NCBI GenBank assembly: GCA_028023455.1
Contig: JAQFVV010006354.1
Coordinates: 682,001-746,000, forward strand
Origin: Epiperipatus broadwayi
Taxonomy: Eukaryota > Onychophora > Udeonychophora > Euonychophora > Peripatidae
Direction: 5' to 3'
DNA: 64,000 nt
The translations under genes were made by a program, and so were the position numbers. Below are positions 1-12,653 of this stretch, piece after piece (the first letter of the stretch is position 1; each line of letters opens with the position of its first letter). The notes under the pieces were generated by a model. The model made no database searches. It was not told the DNA's origin and saw only the letters and a list, made by a program, of their open reading frames with translations.

Positions 1-1448
1 TAGAAAAATACACATTACTCTTAATGGCAAAATGTCCCCTGACTTCACTCCACACAACTCAATACCACAAGGCTCTTCCCTTAGTTCACTGTTTTTTATC
101 ACATATATTAACCCCCTCCTACTAGAAATAGAATCTAAATTGCCAGGAATATATGTACCCCTCATAAACCAATCCATCAATCATATTTCATACATGGATG
201 ATATAGTCATTTTTTTGCCATCCAAAAAACATTTGCCTTTAATATATACCATTTTAGAAAATTACTCTGCAGATTATAGTTTAAAATTTAACAAAGAAAA
301 AAACATCTATTTGGAGTATACTTTCTGGTAATCAAATTCATTCAGTTTGCAGTTCCCCTCCCCACAAATTTCTTGGTCTTCCAATTCATCTGTCTATGAA
401 TGCAATGAGAAAGATAATACAAGAACAATTAATATCTGCAATTGAAAAGGTGACAACCTCACTTTCAAAAGCATATCTTTCATTGCATAGTAAAATATCA
501 CTCATTAACATATTAATTTTCCCAAAAATAAATTACTATGCACCTATCATTAAATTTACTAACTCATTTAAGAAAAAAATTAACTATTTTTGCACTAAAC
601 TCATATGGAATAAAAAGGCAGTAGTAATAAGCATCAAAAGTCTGCAAAAACATTCAAGACAAAATGGCCTGTCATTACACTGCATTTCAACATTCTATTA
701 CCAAAAAACTCACAATGCATTAATGAAACTTTATATGACATATGAAAACTTCCAAGTGTTTCTTCCAATATCACCTACAGACACTCCACCTCCTATTAAA
801 AATAAATTCATTAACAATCTAATAAAAACAATATTCAAACATAAAGTACCTGCTACAAACCTTTTCTCAACTAAAATTAAGTATTGGGAAGCACATTACA
901 TGACAACTAATTCCAGTCCCTTTGAAAATTCCATTAGCTTAATTAATATCACAAATAAAGCTATAATCCAAAAATTTAAATTCTGGTACTTGGAGCATAA
1001 GTACTTAGATTTTCTAATAAAAATCAACCTTAGAGCTTTACCTAGCAATGCTTTTCTGGCTGGAAGATGGAGATCTCCAAACATAGATGCCATTTGTCAA
1101 CTATGTAATAAAGAAGAAGAAACAACAGAACATTTTATTTCTCAGTGTACTTCTCTCAAAACATATCGAGAACTAATTGCTGATATAACCCATAATCCAA
1201 AATGCTCATTGACAGTATTGATAGAAAATATTCAAAGAGGATTGTTTCCAACAATAAGAATAACAATCTTTATACTATACACACTCTGGTTTATGAGATG
1301 CCACTTTATATTCAATCCCACATCTCGTAAACTTAAATCAATTTTTCTCAATAAGTTAGGAAAAATTAAAACAAGAGATCAAGCACTAGCTCCAACAGAT
1401 ATAGTATCAGCCACTTGGAGTTTGATCAAATTACCAACACCACTGTGA
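1..1448 (+). pseudogene. LINE reverse transcriptase ORF2, C-terminal part (copy A)
   Basis: Bases 32-331 encode the end of the RT palm: motif B (IPQGSSLSSLFF) and motif C (SYMDDIVIF, catalytic Asp pair kept). From about 312 the frame changes by one base and 396-1448 continues as 350 residues without a stop. The shift lies in or near an A-rich run at about 293-305. The second frame holds the thumb and C-terminal region: a W-rich motif (KLIWNKKAV, about residue 70), then a CxxC...HxxxxC finger (CQLCNKEEETTEHFISQC, about residues 234-251), ending TGA at 1446-1448. Such elements copy their own mRNA into a nicked chromosomal target. One frameshift disrupts this part; the 5' portion lies outside the window. 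Sequencing error at the homopolymer is possible. Confidence 0.85.
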
Positions 1449-1697
1449 AATATGAAGAGCATATTTGCTGTATGTAAGTGAGTTTTGTTGTCATATATGT
1501 ATTTAATAATGTTACTGTTATTGATTAATTTTCTTCCTCAGTTTTTCAACATTATTAATGTAAAAATATTTCATGTATTCATAATAATAATTTTGTTAAT
1601 AATTTTCAATTCTAAATTGTAGATCAGTTTTTGTAACATGTTTTAAAATTGTATTTTCATACATGTTCTTATGATATCAAATAAAGTACTTTAAAAC

Positions 1698-1926
<229 letters not shown>

Positions 1927-2128
1927 CAAGATGGCCACCATGCATCACAACCACGTTGTTTTGGCTCCAAAATAATTTTAAAATTTTCATTGAAATTCTA
2001 CTATTTGAGTCTACTTGTGGTTGATACTTTTATCCTTATAGTTTATTACACCAGAATAAACAATTAGGTAGGTAAAATCTACTTCCTTTTTTAAAATCTG
2101 ACAGATTTAATTTATCTGTTCTATAACT

Positions 2129-4015
2129 ATGGAGTCGAAAGACTCGTTGCTTCTAAATCAAATGACAAACATAAGTGAGCCTACAAATAATTCTGTTATG
2201 TCTAATAATAATCCATTATTTCAAACTGAAGATGTTCAAATTACAATCAATAACCAAAATAAATCGAATAACACAATTCAAACTAGCAATCAAGTGAAAC
2301 CGCAAGCAAAGCTAATGAAACCTAGAAAAATGTTCGGCTCTGTTAACGTTCAAACGAGCATGCAAGAGTCTATCGCAAACATGGACAGTTTCCCAGAATT
2401 ACCGAAAACAACTAATAATATTAATGCTAATAACCTTATGCAAGAATCAGACAATAATCAACATTTTTTCAAACAAGATCTAAAGGAAAATCAAATAAAA
2501 AAAAATAATTTGTATGCTAGAGCAGTAAACCTCATGCCGATAATATTACCAGTAACGTGCAAAATTCAACTGAATACTTAACAGAAGTATTAGGCCTAGA
2601 AAATGATAATGAAGATGAACAAAATAATGTAAATATAATACCAGATGATACCCAATTAATTACTTTGGAATTATATGCCCAGTACACAAATAATTTTAAC
2701 CAAACCATACCTCAAAGTCTCTTTAGATCGTTCCAAAAAATTTCATAGCGAGAAAACATTAATAATGGCAGTTACAAACACGGAATGCGATTTATTTAAC
2801 TTTCCTATGGATGAATTTTATCAACTTTTGACTAAAAAAAAATTATGGACATTTATTTATAAAATATTATACCATCCTAATAATAGATATTTATGCATAG
2901 AATTCCATAATAAAACGCAAAGGAATATTTTCAAAAATAATATTAAATTTTTGAACTCAAGAATCCTTTGTTACATCGATATGGAGCGACCCCTATCTCT
3001 ACAAGGAAGAATCAAAAACTGCCACGTTGATTTTAATGAAATTGACTTGCAATTAATTCTGTCAAAATATGGGAAAATAACAAACTTTAAATATCTGCTT
3101 GATAAAAATGCAGTTATCCCAGTATTTTTAAATATTGCAACGTTTAGCATAACATTAAACAAGAATGTTACACCTAGTGATATACCAACTGTACATGAAA
3201 CAGACATCTAACCAGTAATCGTCACTTTCAGAGGTTTACCACCCCAGTGCTTTCATTGCAAACAACGATCGCATTTAATACAAGACTGCCCTACCAAAGT
3301 ATGTCAAAAATGCGGATTAAAACACTCGAGAACACATCTTGCTGGAGCCAATTAAATACAACAAAATATAACGAAAATATCAACATCAAAATAACACCAA
3401 CTTTAAGTCAAACAGGAGATAATGATAATACCCAAATGGAGTTACCACAAACCCGGAATTCATCAACCTTGATTATCTCTGACAAACAATCAATACCAAT
3501 ACACCTGGATGTACCAATAATTAGTAACTCAGAACTTGATGATGAGAATATTAGCTCATCCTCATCAAGTGAGCTTGAAGATATTTTCACGGAAGATTCC
3601 ATTACATTTCAATTACTAACAAAAAATAAAAAAATTGCAAAAAGAAAAAAGGGAATTGATGTAACTGAATCGATTCAAGATAATAATAATAATAATCAAT
3701 CTACCGCTATAAAATGTAAATCACCAGTGAATCATGCTCCAACAAAGCAATCCATTCCATTTAAAAAGAAGAAGATTCCATTACATTTCAATTACTAACA
3801 AAAAATAAAAAAATTGCAAAAAGAAAAAAGGGAATTGATGTAACTGAATCGATTCAAGATAATAATAATAATAATCAATCTACCGCTATAAAATGTAAAT
3901 CACCAGTGAATCATGCTCCAACAAAGCAATCCATTCCATTTAAAAAGAAAATAAAATCTAATAACTCTGACCTCCAAATAACAGGAACTCCAATGGACAC
4001 ACACTCGGATAGATA
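2129..4015 (+). pseudogene. LINE ORF1, gag-like protein with CCHC zinc knuckles (copy B)
   Basis: Starts at ATG 2129 (MESKDSLLLNQ). The N-terminal part is low complexity and Asn/Gln-rich. The frame moves near 2500-2525 (into +1, to about 2748), back to frame 2 from about 2700, meets a stop at 3209-3211 (HETDI then TAA), and reads on in the same frame into zinc knuckles at about 3248-3345: CFHCKQRSHLIQDC followed by CQKCGLKHSRTH. A further shift near 3350 leads into an acidic, Ser-rich then Lys-rich tail (to 3798). ORF1 proteins of LINEs bind RNA and chaperone the ribonucleoprotein. The C-terminal coding part is disturbed by a 179-bp perfect tandem duplication (3592-3949) that is not a multiple of three. 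The end of the ORF is approximate. Confidence 0.8.
3592..3949 (+). repeat. Perfect 179-bp tandem duplication inside LINE ORF1
   Basis: Bases 3592-3770 are repeated at 3771-3949 with no difference that I can see by eye, starting GAAGATTCCATTACATTTC and ending TTTAAAAAGAA. It duplicates the Lys-rich C-terminal part of ORF1. Because 179 is not divisible by 3, the second unit is read in another frame. The lack of divergence in an otherwise mutated element points to a very recent event or an assembly error. Confidence 0.95.
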
Positions 4016-4704
4016 ATTGCATTCAGTTGCTTCCACTTCAACACCACAACAGCAGGTATATTTAGCTGGTGTTGATATCCACAGAAGAACACATAAGAAA
4101 ATAAAAGTTAATACTGAACACACATCAGATGATCCTAATGCAAATTATCCTGGACACATTAAACCAAACAAAACTTAGTGATATATCATGAATGAAGAAC
4201 TATATCCAACCGTTTTTATTTTATTTTTATTTTATCCAATTTGTGTTATATACTCTGTTGTAATGATTTTTTTGTTAATTTTTATGTTTGGTAGGGGTTC
4301 ATTGCTGATTACACTTACCCAGCTAAAATACATATATCACATTAATAATATTATACACACACTACATGATAAACAACCACACATAATTACATCTTATACC
4401 CGTAAACTAAATAAACATAAACTTTATAATAAACAAACACATATATCTATAAATTATAAACTCACTAATACATTTTTCCTTTTATTATTAAACATGCTAT
4501 ATCTATTCTCATTATATACTATACAAAATTATTACATTCCTTTAACATCCTATCCCACTGTTACATTGGATAGACTGTTCCAGTCTTCATATGACTATAC
4601 TTACTCCATAAAATCTTACTTTCCACTACCAAGATCATTAACAACTACAAACATTATGCATATACAACAAATTACCATAATCATTGTACAATCTAGAATT
4701 ACTC
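4016..4704 (+). other. Spacer between LINE ORF1 and ORF2 (copy B)
   Basis: About 690 bases of AT-rich sequence between the end of the gag-like ORF and the endonuclease start. An open frame at 4188-4724 encodes a hydrophobic, low-complexity product with no family resemblance. It overlaps the true ORF2 start in another frame, so I treat it as non-coding or as decayed inter-ORF sequence. Confidence 0.4.
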
Positions 4705-7700
4705 ATGCTAGTATCAATTACTGAAGTTAATGTCAGACGGATAAACTCACCCCATAGAATGTTTGCCATTACCAGCTGGACTCGGCAATTCACACCACAT
4801 ATTCTTTTTTTTACAGAAACCAAATGCTCAGTAAGTTCTCCTTTTAAACCTGAGCAGCATCTTGCCAAGTTTGGATATACCAGATTTTCCACATCAAACT
4901 ATTCAGCTGCAGGAATAGGAGTACTCATCAATAGGAATTCTCCATTCCAATCTTTCAACATCTTATATATTGATCAACACATGATTATCATCACTCTTCA
5001 TAATGCAGCATGCACAATAAATATTATAGCATTATACTTATATAATCAACCAATACTCATACACCAGCTTATTAACATAATTAATTTAACTCTAGCAACA
5101 AATCCACACCCCATAATTCTTTTGGGTGACTTTAATATGTCATACCAAGACTTTATGATGAAATATCTTCATAAAATTAACAAAAGGCTAATGAGCTCAG
5201 AAGGTTTCTTTTCATCAAATACAATATCATTTTTCACTAAAAATCATTCATCACTAATAGATCTACTCTTTTACTCTCCTGAATTGCACTTTATAATTAC
5301 ACCCTCCCTAAACCCAGTAGCTTTTTCTGACCATCATGCCCTTAATGTCGTATTAAATTTAGATATGCAGATACACTCAACACTTTTACTGAACAATACC
5401 ACCCATTTATTATTAAAAACAAATGCTCCTGAAGCCATAATATCTAATGCATACATTTATTTTAAAAAAATTGACATACTTTCACTCCAACAATCAGAAG
5501 CTTGGTTTTCCTTCATTAATATTTTAGCTTCTAACATCAAACATTATACTGCAAGAAATCCTTCTCCTACTGCACTTAGCAAAAAATTAGATATACTGCA
5601 TATGAAGCTAAAAAGCACACCTACCAGCTCAAATTCAGTTAGTACCATAATGTTACTAAAGCAAGAGTTCAAACAGACACAACTTACACTAGCTAATTAT
5701 CTTTCTATTAAAAAAGCCAAAATTTTTTTAAAAAACACCCATGACTGGTCAAGAGCATATATCAAATGGGCATTAGGCTATAATTCTAATATAACCACAC
5801 CCTCATCCATATTAATAAATGATAAAATGATTACCGGAATAAATATGCTTCCACCAATTAAACAATATTTTAAAACTAAATTTCAAAAGCTACCTATGCC
5901 AATTCTCGCTCCACTTTATTTTGGTATGTCACAAACTATCCTTAATATATCTAAAGAAGACATTACAAATAAATTAAAAACTATTCCAAACAACTCACAT
6001 CCAGGAACACATGCCATTCCGAAATTTTTGCTTGAACACCTTAGCCACTTTACTATTCCCAGTGCCCTTTCTAAAAAAACCTTTACTACCCTCCCCTCTC
6101 AATAATCTTAGACCTATATCTATGTCCCCACTAATCATTAAAATAATAGAATCCATTATTAAAGATAAAATCCAGCCTCTTATATTACCTACTCTATCTA
6201 AATTTCAGTTTGCCAAAAAAAGGCTCATCCATCCCGAGGCTCATGTCTTATTTAGGGCACTAACTGATGACATCTGCCACCATAGAAAAGCTGCACCTAT
6301 TGCAGTACAATTAGATATTGAAGCTGCCTTTGATTCTGTGCCTATTGAAAAACTCTTAGAAGTGCTTGGTAGTCATGGAATCCCGATTCCAATTATGTAT
6401 ATTTTAGCTAATCTCTTTATAAATAGAAACATACACATCACCTTAAATGGAAAAATGTCATCAGAATTCACTCCACATAATTCAATTCCCCAAGGTTCAC
6501 CCCTTAGTGCTCTCCTCTTCATCACCTACATTAATCCTCTCTTACTTCAAATTGAAACTGAACTACCGGGAATACAAACAATTTTTTTAAACCGTACAAT
6601 TAATCATATTTCATTCATGGATGACATAACTGTTTTTCTTCCCTCACAGAAATTGTTACCAAAACTACATAACATATTAAAAAATACACAAAAGATTATA
6701 CTCTAAAATTCAATCCCGAAAAAATGGCCACATGGTCCATACTTACTGGCACTCCAATTAAAACAAAAGTTGAAACCCGACCTCATAACTTTCTGGGAAT
6801 ACCCTTCCATCAATCAGTAAATATAATGAGAATAAATATACAAAATCAATTAATCATTTCTATACAAAAAATTATTAATTCTCTAACTAAAGCTTATCTT
6901 TCAATACACAGCAAGATATCTGTTATTAACATGCTAATCTATCCAAAAATTAATTTCTATTCACCCACCATTAAATTCACAACCTTATTCATTAAGAAAA
7001 TCAATTCTCTATGTACTAAATTGATCTGGAACCAGAAGACAATTTCTATTAGCATTAATAAACTCCAAAAGCATTCAAAATTTAATGGCTTATCTTTGCA
7101 TTCAATAAATACCTTTTATTATCAAAAATCCTATAATACACTATTTAAAATCTGCACTAACTTTTAGAATTTTCAGGTTTTCATTCCAATATTTCCTACT
7201 GACACACCTCCACCTATTAACAATAAGTTCATTAATAACCTAATTCAACACATATGTCAATACAAATTACCAGATAATATGTTTACAGCAAAAATTAAGT
7301 ACTGGGATGCATATCAAAATATGACTAACCTAGATATGCTTCAAACACCAGATAGTACACTTAAACTAACAAACAAATCTTTAATACAAAAATTTAAATT
7401 TTGGTATTTAGAACCTAAATACTTAGACTTGCTCATCAAAATTAACATGGATGCATTGCCAACAAGTGAATTTCTTTTCAATAAGAGGAAATATACTAAC
7501 ATTCAACCTATCTGTCTCTTATGTGGTAGGGAGGATGAAACAATGCAACATTTTTTATATCACTGCAATGCCTTACATATATATATAGACAACTGATATC
7601 CACACTCATTTATAATTCTAAACCAATATGTGACATCTTAATAGAAAATATTCAAAAAGGAATATTTCCTAATATAAGGCTGTCCATCTTTATCATTTTT

Positions 7701-7868
7701 ACTCTCTGGTTCTTAAGATGTCACTTTGTTTTTAATCCAACATCACGAAAATATAAATCTCTTTTTGAAAATAAAATCCTAAAAATTAAAATGAGAGATC
7801 ATTCTTTGGCCCCGGTGGATATAGTCAATGCCACCTGGAATCTCATAAAATTATCTCCACAATCATAA
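4705..7868 (+). pseudogene. LINE ORF2: APE endonuclease, reverse transcriptase, C-terminal finger (copy B)
   Basis: First in-frame ATG is 4705. Domain order: (1) exonuclease-endonuclease-phosphatase fold with FFTETK (about residues 33-38), GDFNM, SLIDLLFYS and SDHHAL, so the catalytic Glu, Asp/Asn and Asp-His residues are kept; (2) RT with NLRPISMSP, motif A LDIEAAFDSV, motif B IPQGSPLSALLF and motif C SFMDDITVF; (3) CLLCGREDETMQHFLYHC finger; (4) a Trp-rich end finishing at TAA 7866-7868. The protein nicks DNA and reverse transcribes the element at the nick. Damage seen: frameshift at about 6050-6105 (frame 1 to 2), frameshift at about 6685 in an A-rich run (2 to 1), stop TAG 7165-7167, and a frameshift at about 7585-7600. 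The catalytic motifs survive although the frame does not. Confidence 0.9.
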
Positions 7869-8114
7869 CTCTTAAACAAAATCAGCAATGGACTAAAAAA
7901 ACTTACAACCATCAATGAATAGCTTACTCATTAATTTACATGCCCCGATTTTATTTTCTTCTCTTTATGATTCATGTAATATTTGTTTACTATTTTTTTT
8001 ATATATATATATATAAAAAATTATTATGTAAAATTTTTTTTAACATGTAATCAGAATATAGAAATTATGTAACATTTTTAATTTGTAATAACAATATAGA
8101 CATAATAATAAAAA

Positions 8115-8614
8115 NNNNNNNNNNNNNNNNNNNNNNNNNNNNNNNNNNNNNNNNNNNNNNNNNNNNNNNNNNNNNNNNNNNNNNNNNNNNNNNNNNNNNN
8201 NNNNNNNNNNNNNNNNNNNNNNNNNNNNNNNNNNNNNNNNNNNNNNNNNNNNNNNNNNNNNNNNNNNNNNNNNNNNNNNNNNNNNNNNNNNNNNNNNNNN
8301 NNNNNNNNNNNNNNNNNNNNNNNNNNNNNNNNNNNNNNNNNNNNNNNNNNNNNNNNNNNNNNNNNNNNNNNNNNNNNNNNNNNNNNNNNNNNNNNNNNNN
8401 NNNNNNNNNNNNNNNNNNNNNNNNNNNNNNNNNNNNNNNNNNNNNNNNNNNNNNNNNNNNNNNNNNNNNNNNNNNNNNNNNNNNNNNNNNNNNNNNNNNN
8501 NNNNNNNNNNNNNNNNNNNNNNNNNNNNNNNNNNNNNNNNNNNNNNNNNNNNNNNNNNNNNNNNNNNNNNNNNNNNNNNNNNNNNNNNNNNNNNNNNNNN
8601 NNNNNNNNNNNNNN
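8115..8614. other. Assembly gap, 500 N
   Basis: Exactly 500 undetermined bases, the usual placeholder length for a scaffold gap of unknown size. It falls just after the 3' region of LINE copy B and just before an (ATT)n tract, so the true sequence is probably a collapsed or unassembled microsatellite tail. Any reading frame across it is meaningless. Confidence 0.99.
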
Positions 8615-9487
<873 letters not shown>

Positions 9488-10228
9488 ATTAGCAAAATCT
9501 TTCTGATTAATCCTATTAGTTCATCTTGTCATCATTTACAGAAATAATATTTCAAAACTAATTCGAATTATTCTAAATTCATGCATTCTCCAACCAAGAC
9601 TTTATCAAACCATCTTAATAAAAATCATTCAAACATCAAGACTAAAATAGACTTGTAAAATTATTATTTTTGTTGTTGTTATTAATTTTTCTAAAAAGAA
9701 ACTATTAGGTCAAATTGATTAGAATTTGTGTTTAAACAAATAGGTGTATATATATTTTTTGCTATGTATTTTGTTTTAGATATCTTTTTAATATTTCTCC
9801 ATGGAAAGACTGAATTAAAATAACAGGGACTAATTTTTTTTTATAATAATATCATATGATTAGCAAAATCTTTCTGATTAATCCTATTAGTTCATCTTGT
9901 CATCATTTACAGAAATAATATTTCAAAACTAATTCGAATTATTCTAAATTCATGCATTCTCCAACCAAGACTTTATCAAACCATCTTAATAAAAATCATT
10001 CAAACATCAAGACTAAAATAGACTTGTAAAATTATTATTTTTGTTGTTGTTATTAATTTTTCTAAAAAGAAACTATTAGGTCAAATTGATTAGAATTTGT
10101 GTTTAAACAAATAGGTGTATATATATTTTTTGCTATGTATTTTGTTTTAGATATCTTTTTAATATTTCTCCATGGAAAGACTGAATTAAAATAACAGGGA
10201 CTAATTTTTTTTATAATAATATCATATG
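9488..10228. repeat. Near-perfect 371-bp tandem duplication
   Basis: 9488-9858 is repeated at 9859-10228. The only difference seen is one T in the poly-T run near the end (9 versus 8). Each unit starts ATTAGCAAAATCTTTCTG and ends AATATCATATG. No coding domain or transposon end is seen in the unit, so this is a segmental duplication or an assembly overlap artefact and not an insertion of a known element. Confidence 0.95.
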
Positions 10229-12449
10229 ATTTGTAATACACAAACATATGCTTATTATATAGAATAGATATGTTAAGTTAAATCTCTACTGACATTTATA
10301 TCAAGATCAAGACTTCTTAAGTTGCTAATTTTTTATTATTATTAATCTTCGCCATATACATATTTTTAGTTATCTATAACTTAAAATCATTCATTTGATC
10401 ACAAAATACATTTAAAAGGATAAAATTGCTTGTATGACATATTTATATGAGTAAGAATAATATATCTATATATGTAATTCTAAAGACTTAGAGAGTCATT
10501 TTAAAGTGCTTACTATGAAGAAATATTTCTTAGAGTTGTCATAGTGTTTATTATAAAATCTTTATTAAATGTTTATAAAGTTAAATATTATATAAATGTA
10601 ACAGTGGTTTTGTTGTATTTAAATATTTCTCACCAAATAAAAGAGATTATCTTAAGATGTAATTCATAACTACTTATTTGTGTAAAGAATATATAGTTTA
10701 AAGGAACAGCCTATATCATAGTTTTGAAGAAAATTTTTTTTTTGTTGAAGAGTTAGCTTAATTCTTCAAAATAATGAATTTCTGACCTTTGAATTACTTG
10801 AGTATTAATAAGTTGAGTTGTTATTATATGCATTATCAAGTTATATATCACATATAGCCTTCATCTTACATATAAAATGCAATTAAATGAACATATCAAT
10901 ATAAGTTTATAAATCGATTGAAAAGCCTAAGAGATGAAATGGCTATTATTGATTGTTATTTTATTGTTGTCATTCTCATAATATATAAACCAATTATTTT
11001 ATTTAAAAATTGATTTGACTTAACTTTTTTATTAAAACCACATTACTTATCTACACATATGAATCAATATATAATGCTTGATTTTATTAATTTATTTATT
11101 TTACCCTGAGCAGCATATTGAAATGCTATTTAGATTACTTGTTTGAATTTTAATGAACAACTAATTACTGAATATTAGAAGACATATATATTAACAATAA
11201 ATTATTAATATTTATTTATTTTCAAAATGTAACCCAGATTCATTAAATGTTCACATTGCTTTTGAATTATATATAACAAGTAATTTTAAGTCTCATTAGT
11301 ATATGTTAATATTAAATTTTTGAAGTTAGAGATTTACAGTTCAGAGAAATAGTAAACGTAAGTGTATTCATTTTCATTATTTTTGGAGGTTTGACTTATT
11401 CAATTGTGCAATATTATTATAAAAGGTAGCTTATTTCTCATATTATTTATAGTTACAATTTAGCTCACAGAATAGTGTTTCTTTCATAGTTTATTTGCTA
11501 TTTTAACTAAGTGTCCTCTTTTATACAGTTACATTTTCATGCTTAAACTTATAGGGTATTATTAAGAAGACTTTTCCACATCTGGTCAGTTACAATTTGG
11601 CTGCCCAAATCTGTGAAGGATTTAAAGAATCAGGTCTCTCATCATTTATTATTTACTGGCCTTTACTATTTGGATGTATAAATTCATTGAGCAGTATCAC
11701 ACTAGAACCTTTCTCCCATTTTATCCATTACAATTTGGAAACCAACATAGAGTCTTGAAAATCAAGTTCTCAATATCACTATGAGTATATTAATTCATTT
11801 TTCATGATTTAATAAGTGATTTATGCAGTTTTAAGTTGAATTTAGGTAAATATTTTGATATTTATCTGATCACTAACCTCTTCTTTCCTAAAATTGAAAT
11901 TAAAGTGTATATAGGTGCAAGGATCAATGTTATACTCTTTTAGTCACTGTCAATGACCTAGCTAACCATATATTGAAGTGGAATCTGAGATTCAGATTGC
12001 GCTTCACAGCCCACTTCCAATCTTCCGCTACCAACCTAAATTCAAACCCTATTCTTGCATATATATTCCACTAACTAACACATTTGTTTGTATCTTTTTG
12101 TTTGAGTATTATTAACTAACATATTTATGAACGAAGATATTGGCATAAATATCTGAATTTAAACATGCAAAATAAAATTAATAAATGTAGCATCTGAAAA
12201 TTCGTATACGCAATAGGGGATTAATTATCACGGACTTATAATATCAAAATATATTATAATTTCTGTATTTATTTATTTTATAAAAGTTATAGTAATTGTT
12301 TGTTAATTGCAGCTCAGATATCTATAGATATTGTAGAGACAAAAGTACTGAGCCAATATTTAGTGGAAAAGTTCGTGATATGTAATTTTATAAAATTGTG
12401 TTTTTAAATTATTTTTGCCATTAAACTCCACTTTTCTTTTAAATCCAAT
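10229..12449. other. AT-rich intergenic or intronic sequence
   Basis: About 2.2 kb of AT-rich sequence with no open frame that looks coding and no recognisable repeat. The stretch near 11930-12060 is less AT-rich (AGGTGCAAGGATC through CCAACCTAAATTC) and could be an old short interspersed repeat, but I could not match it to another copy in the window. Confidence 0.5.
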
Positions 12450-12653
12450 ATGGAAGATGCGATTGTAATTAGTCAAAATTAATTAAAGGTGAGAAGCGTA
12501 ATCTTGTATAATATTCTAACATAACTTTAATTAAAAGTTTCTCTAAAATCAAAAGTAGAAACTAAACTTAATTGATTTACTTTTGTTACAAACATTTTCT
12601 TTTATCAAAATTAATTAAAGTTTGAATACTTATCTAACAATGGCATCTTCCAT
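12450..12653. repeat. Short imperfect inverted repeat
   Basis: ATGGAAGATGCGATTGT near 12450 is the near reverse complement of ACAATGGCATCTTCCAT near 12637-12653, and both arms lie next to an AAAATTAATTAAAG box. The similarity fades after about 18 bases, so this may be a decayed foldback of about 200 bp or partly chance in AT-rich DNA. Confidence 0.35.

Larger units (their letters stand above)
1927..8114 (+). mobile_element. Nearly full-length LINE copy B
   Basis: A roughly 6.2-kb non-LTR retrotransposon in the same orientation as copy A. It has a presumed 5' untranslated region (1927-2128), a gag-like ORF1 (2129 to about 4015), ORF2 with endonuclease and RT (4705-7868) and an AT-rich 3' region that runs into the assembly gap at 8115. 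Both ORFs are interrupted, so the copy looks inactive. The 5' boundary is inferred from the end of the TAG tract; no target-site duplication could be fixed because the 3' end is lost in the gap. The domain order gag (CCHC) / APE / RT / C-terminal finger is typical of APE-type LINEs. Clade assignment needs an RT phylogeny. Confidence 0.85.

Noticed and set aside
3911-4123. Minus-strand Cys-rich ORF antisense to LINE ORF1
   Set aside because: It lies entirely within the element on the opposite strand and over part of the duplicated block; likely a shadow.
4188-4724. 178-codon hydrophobic ORF between LINE ORF1 and ORF2
   Set aside because: Low-complexity, no family resemblance, overlaps the true endonuclease start in another frame.
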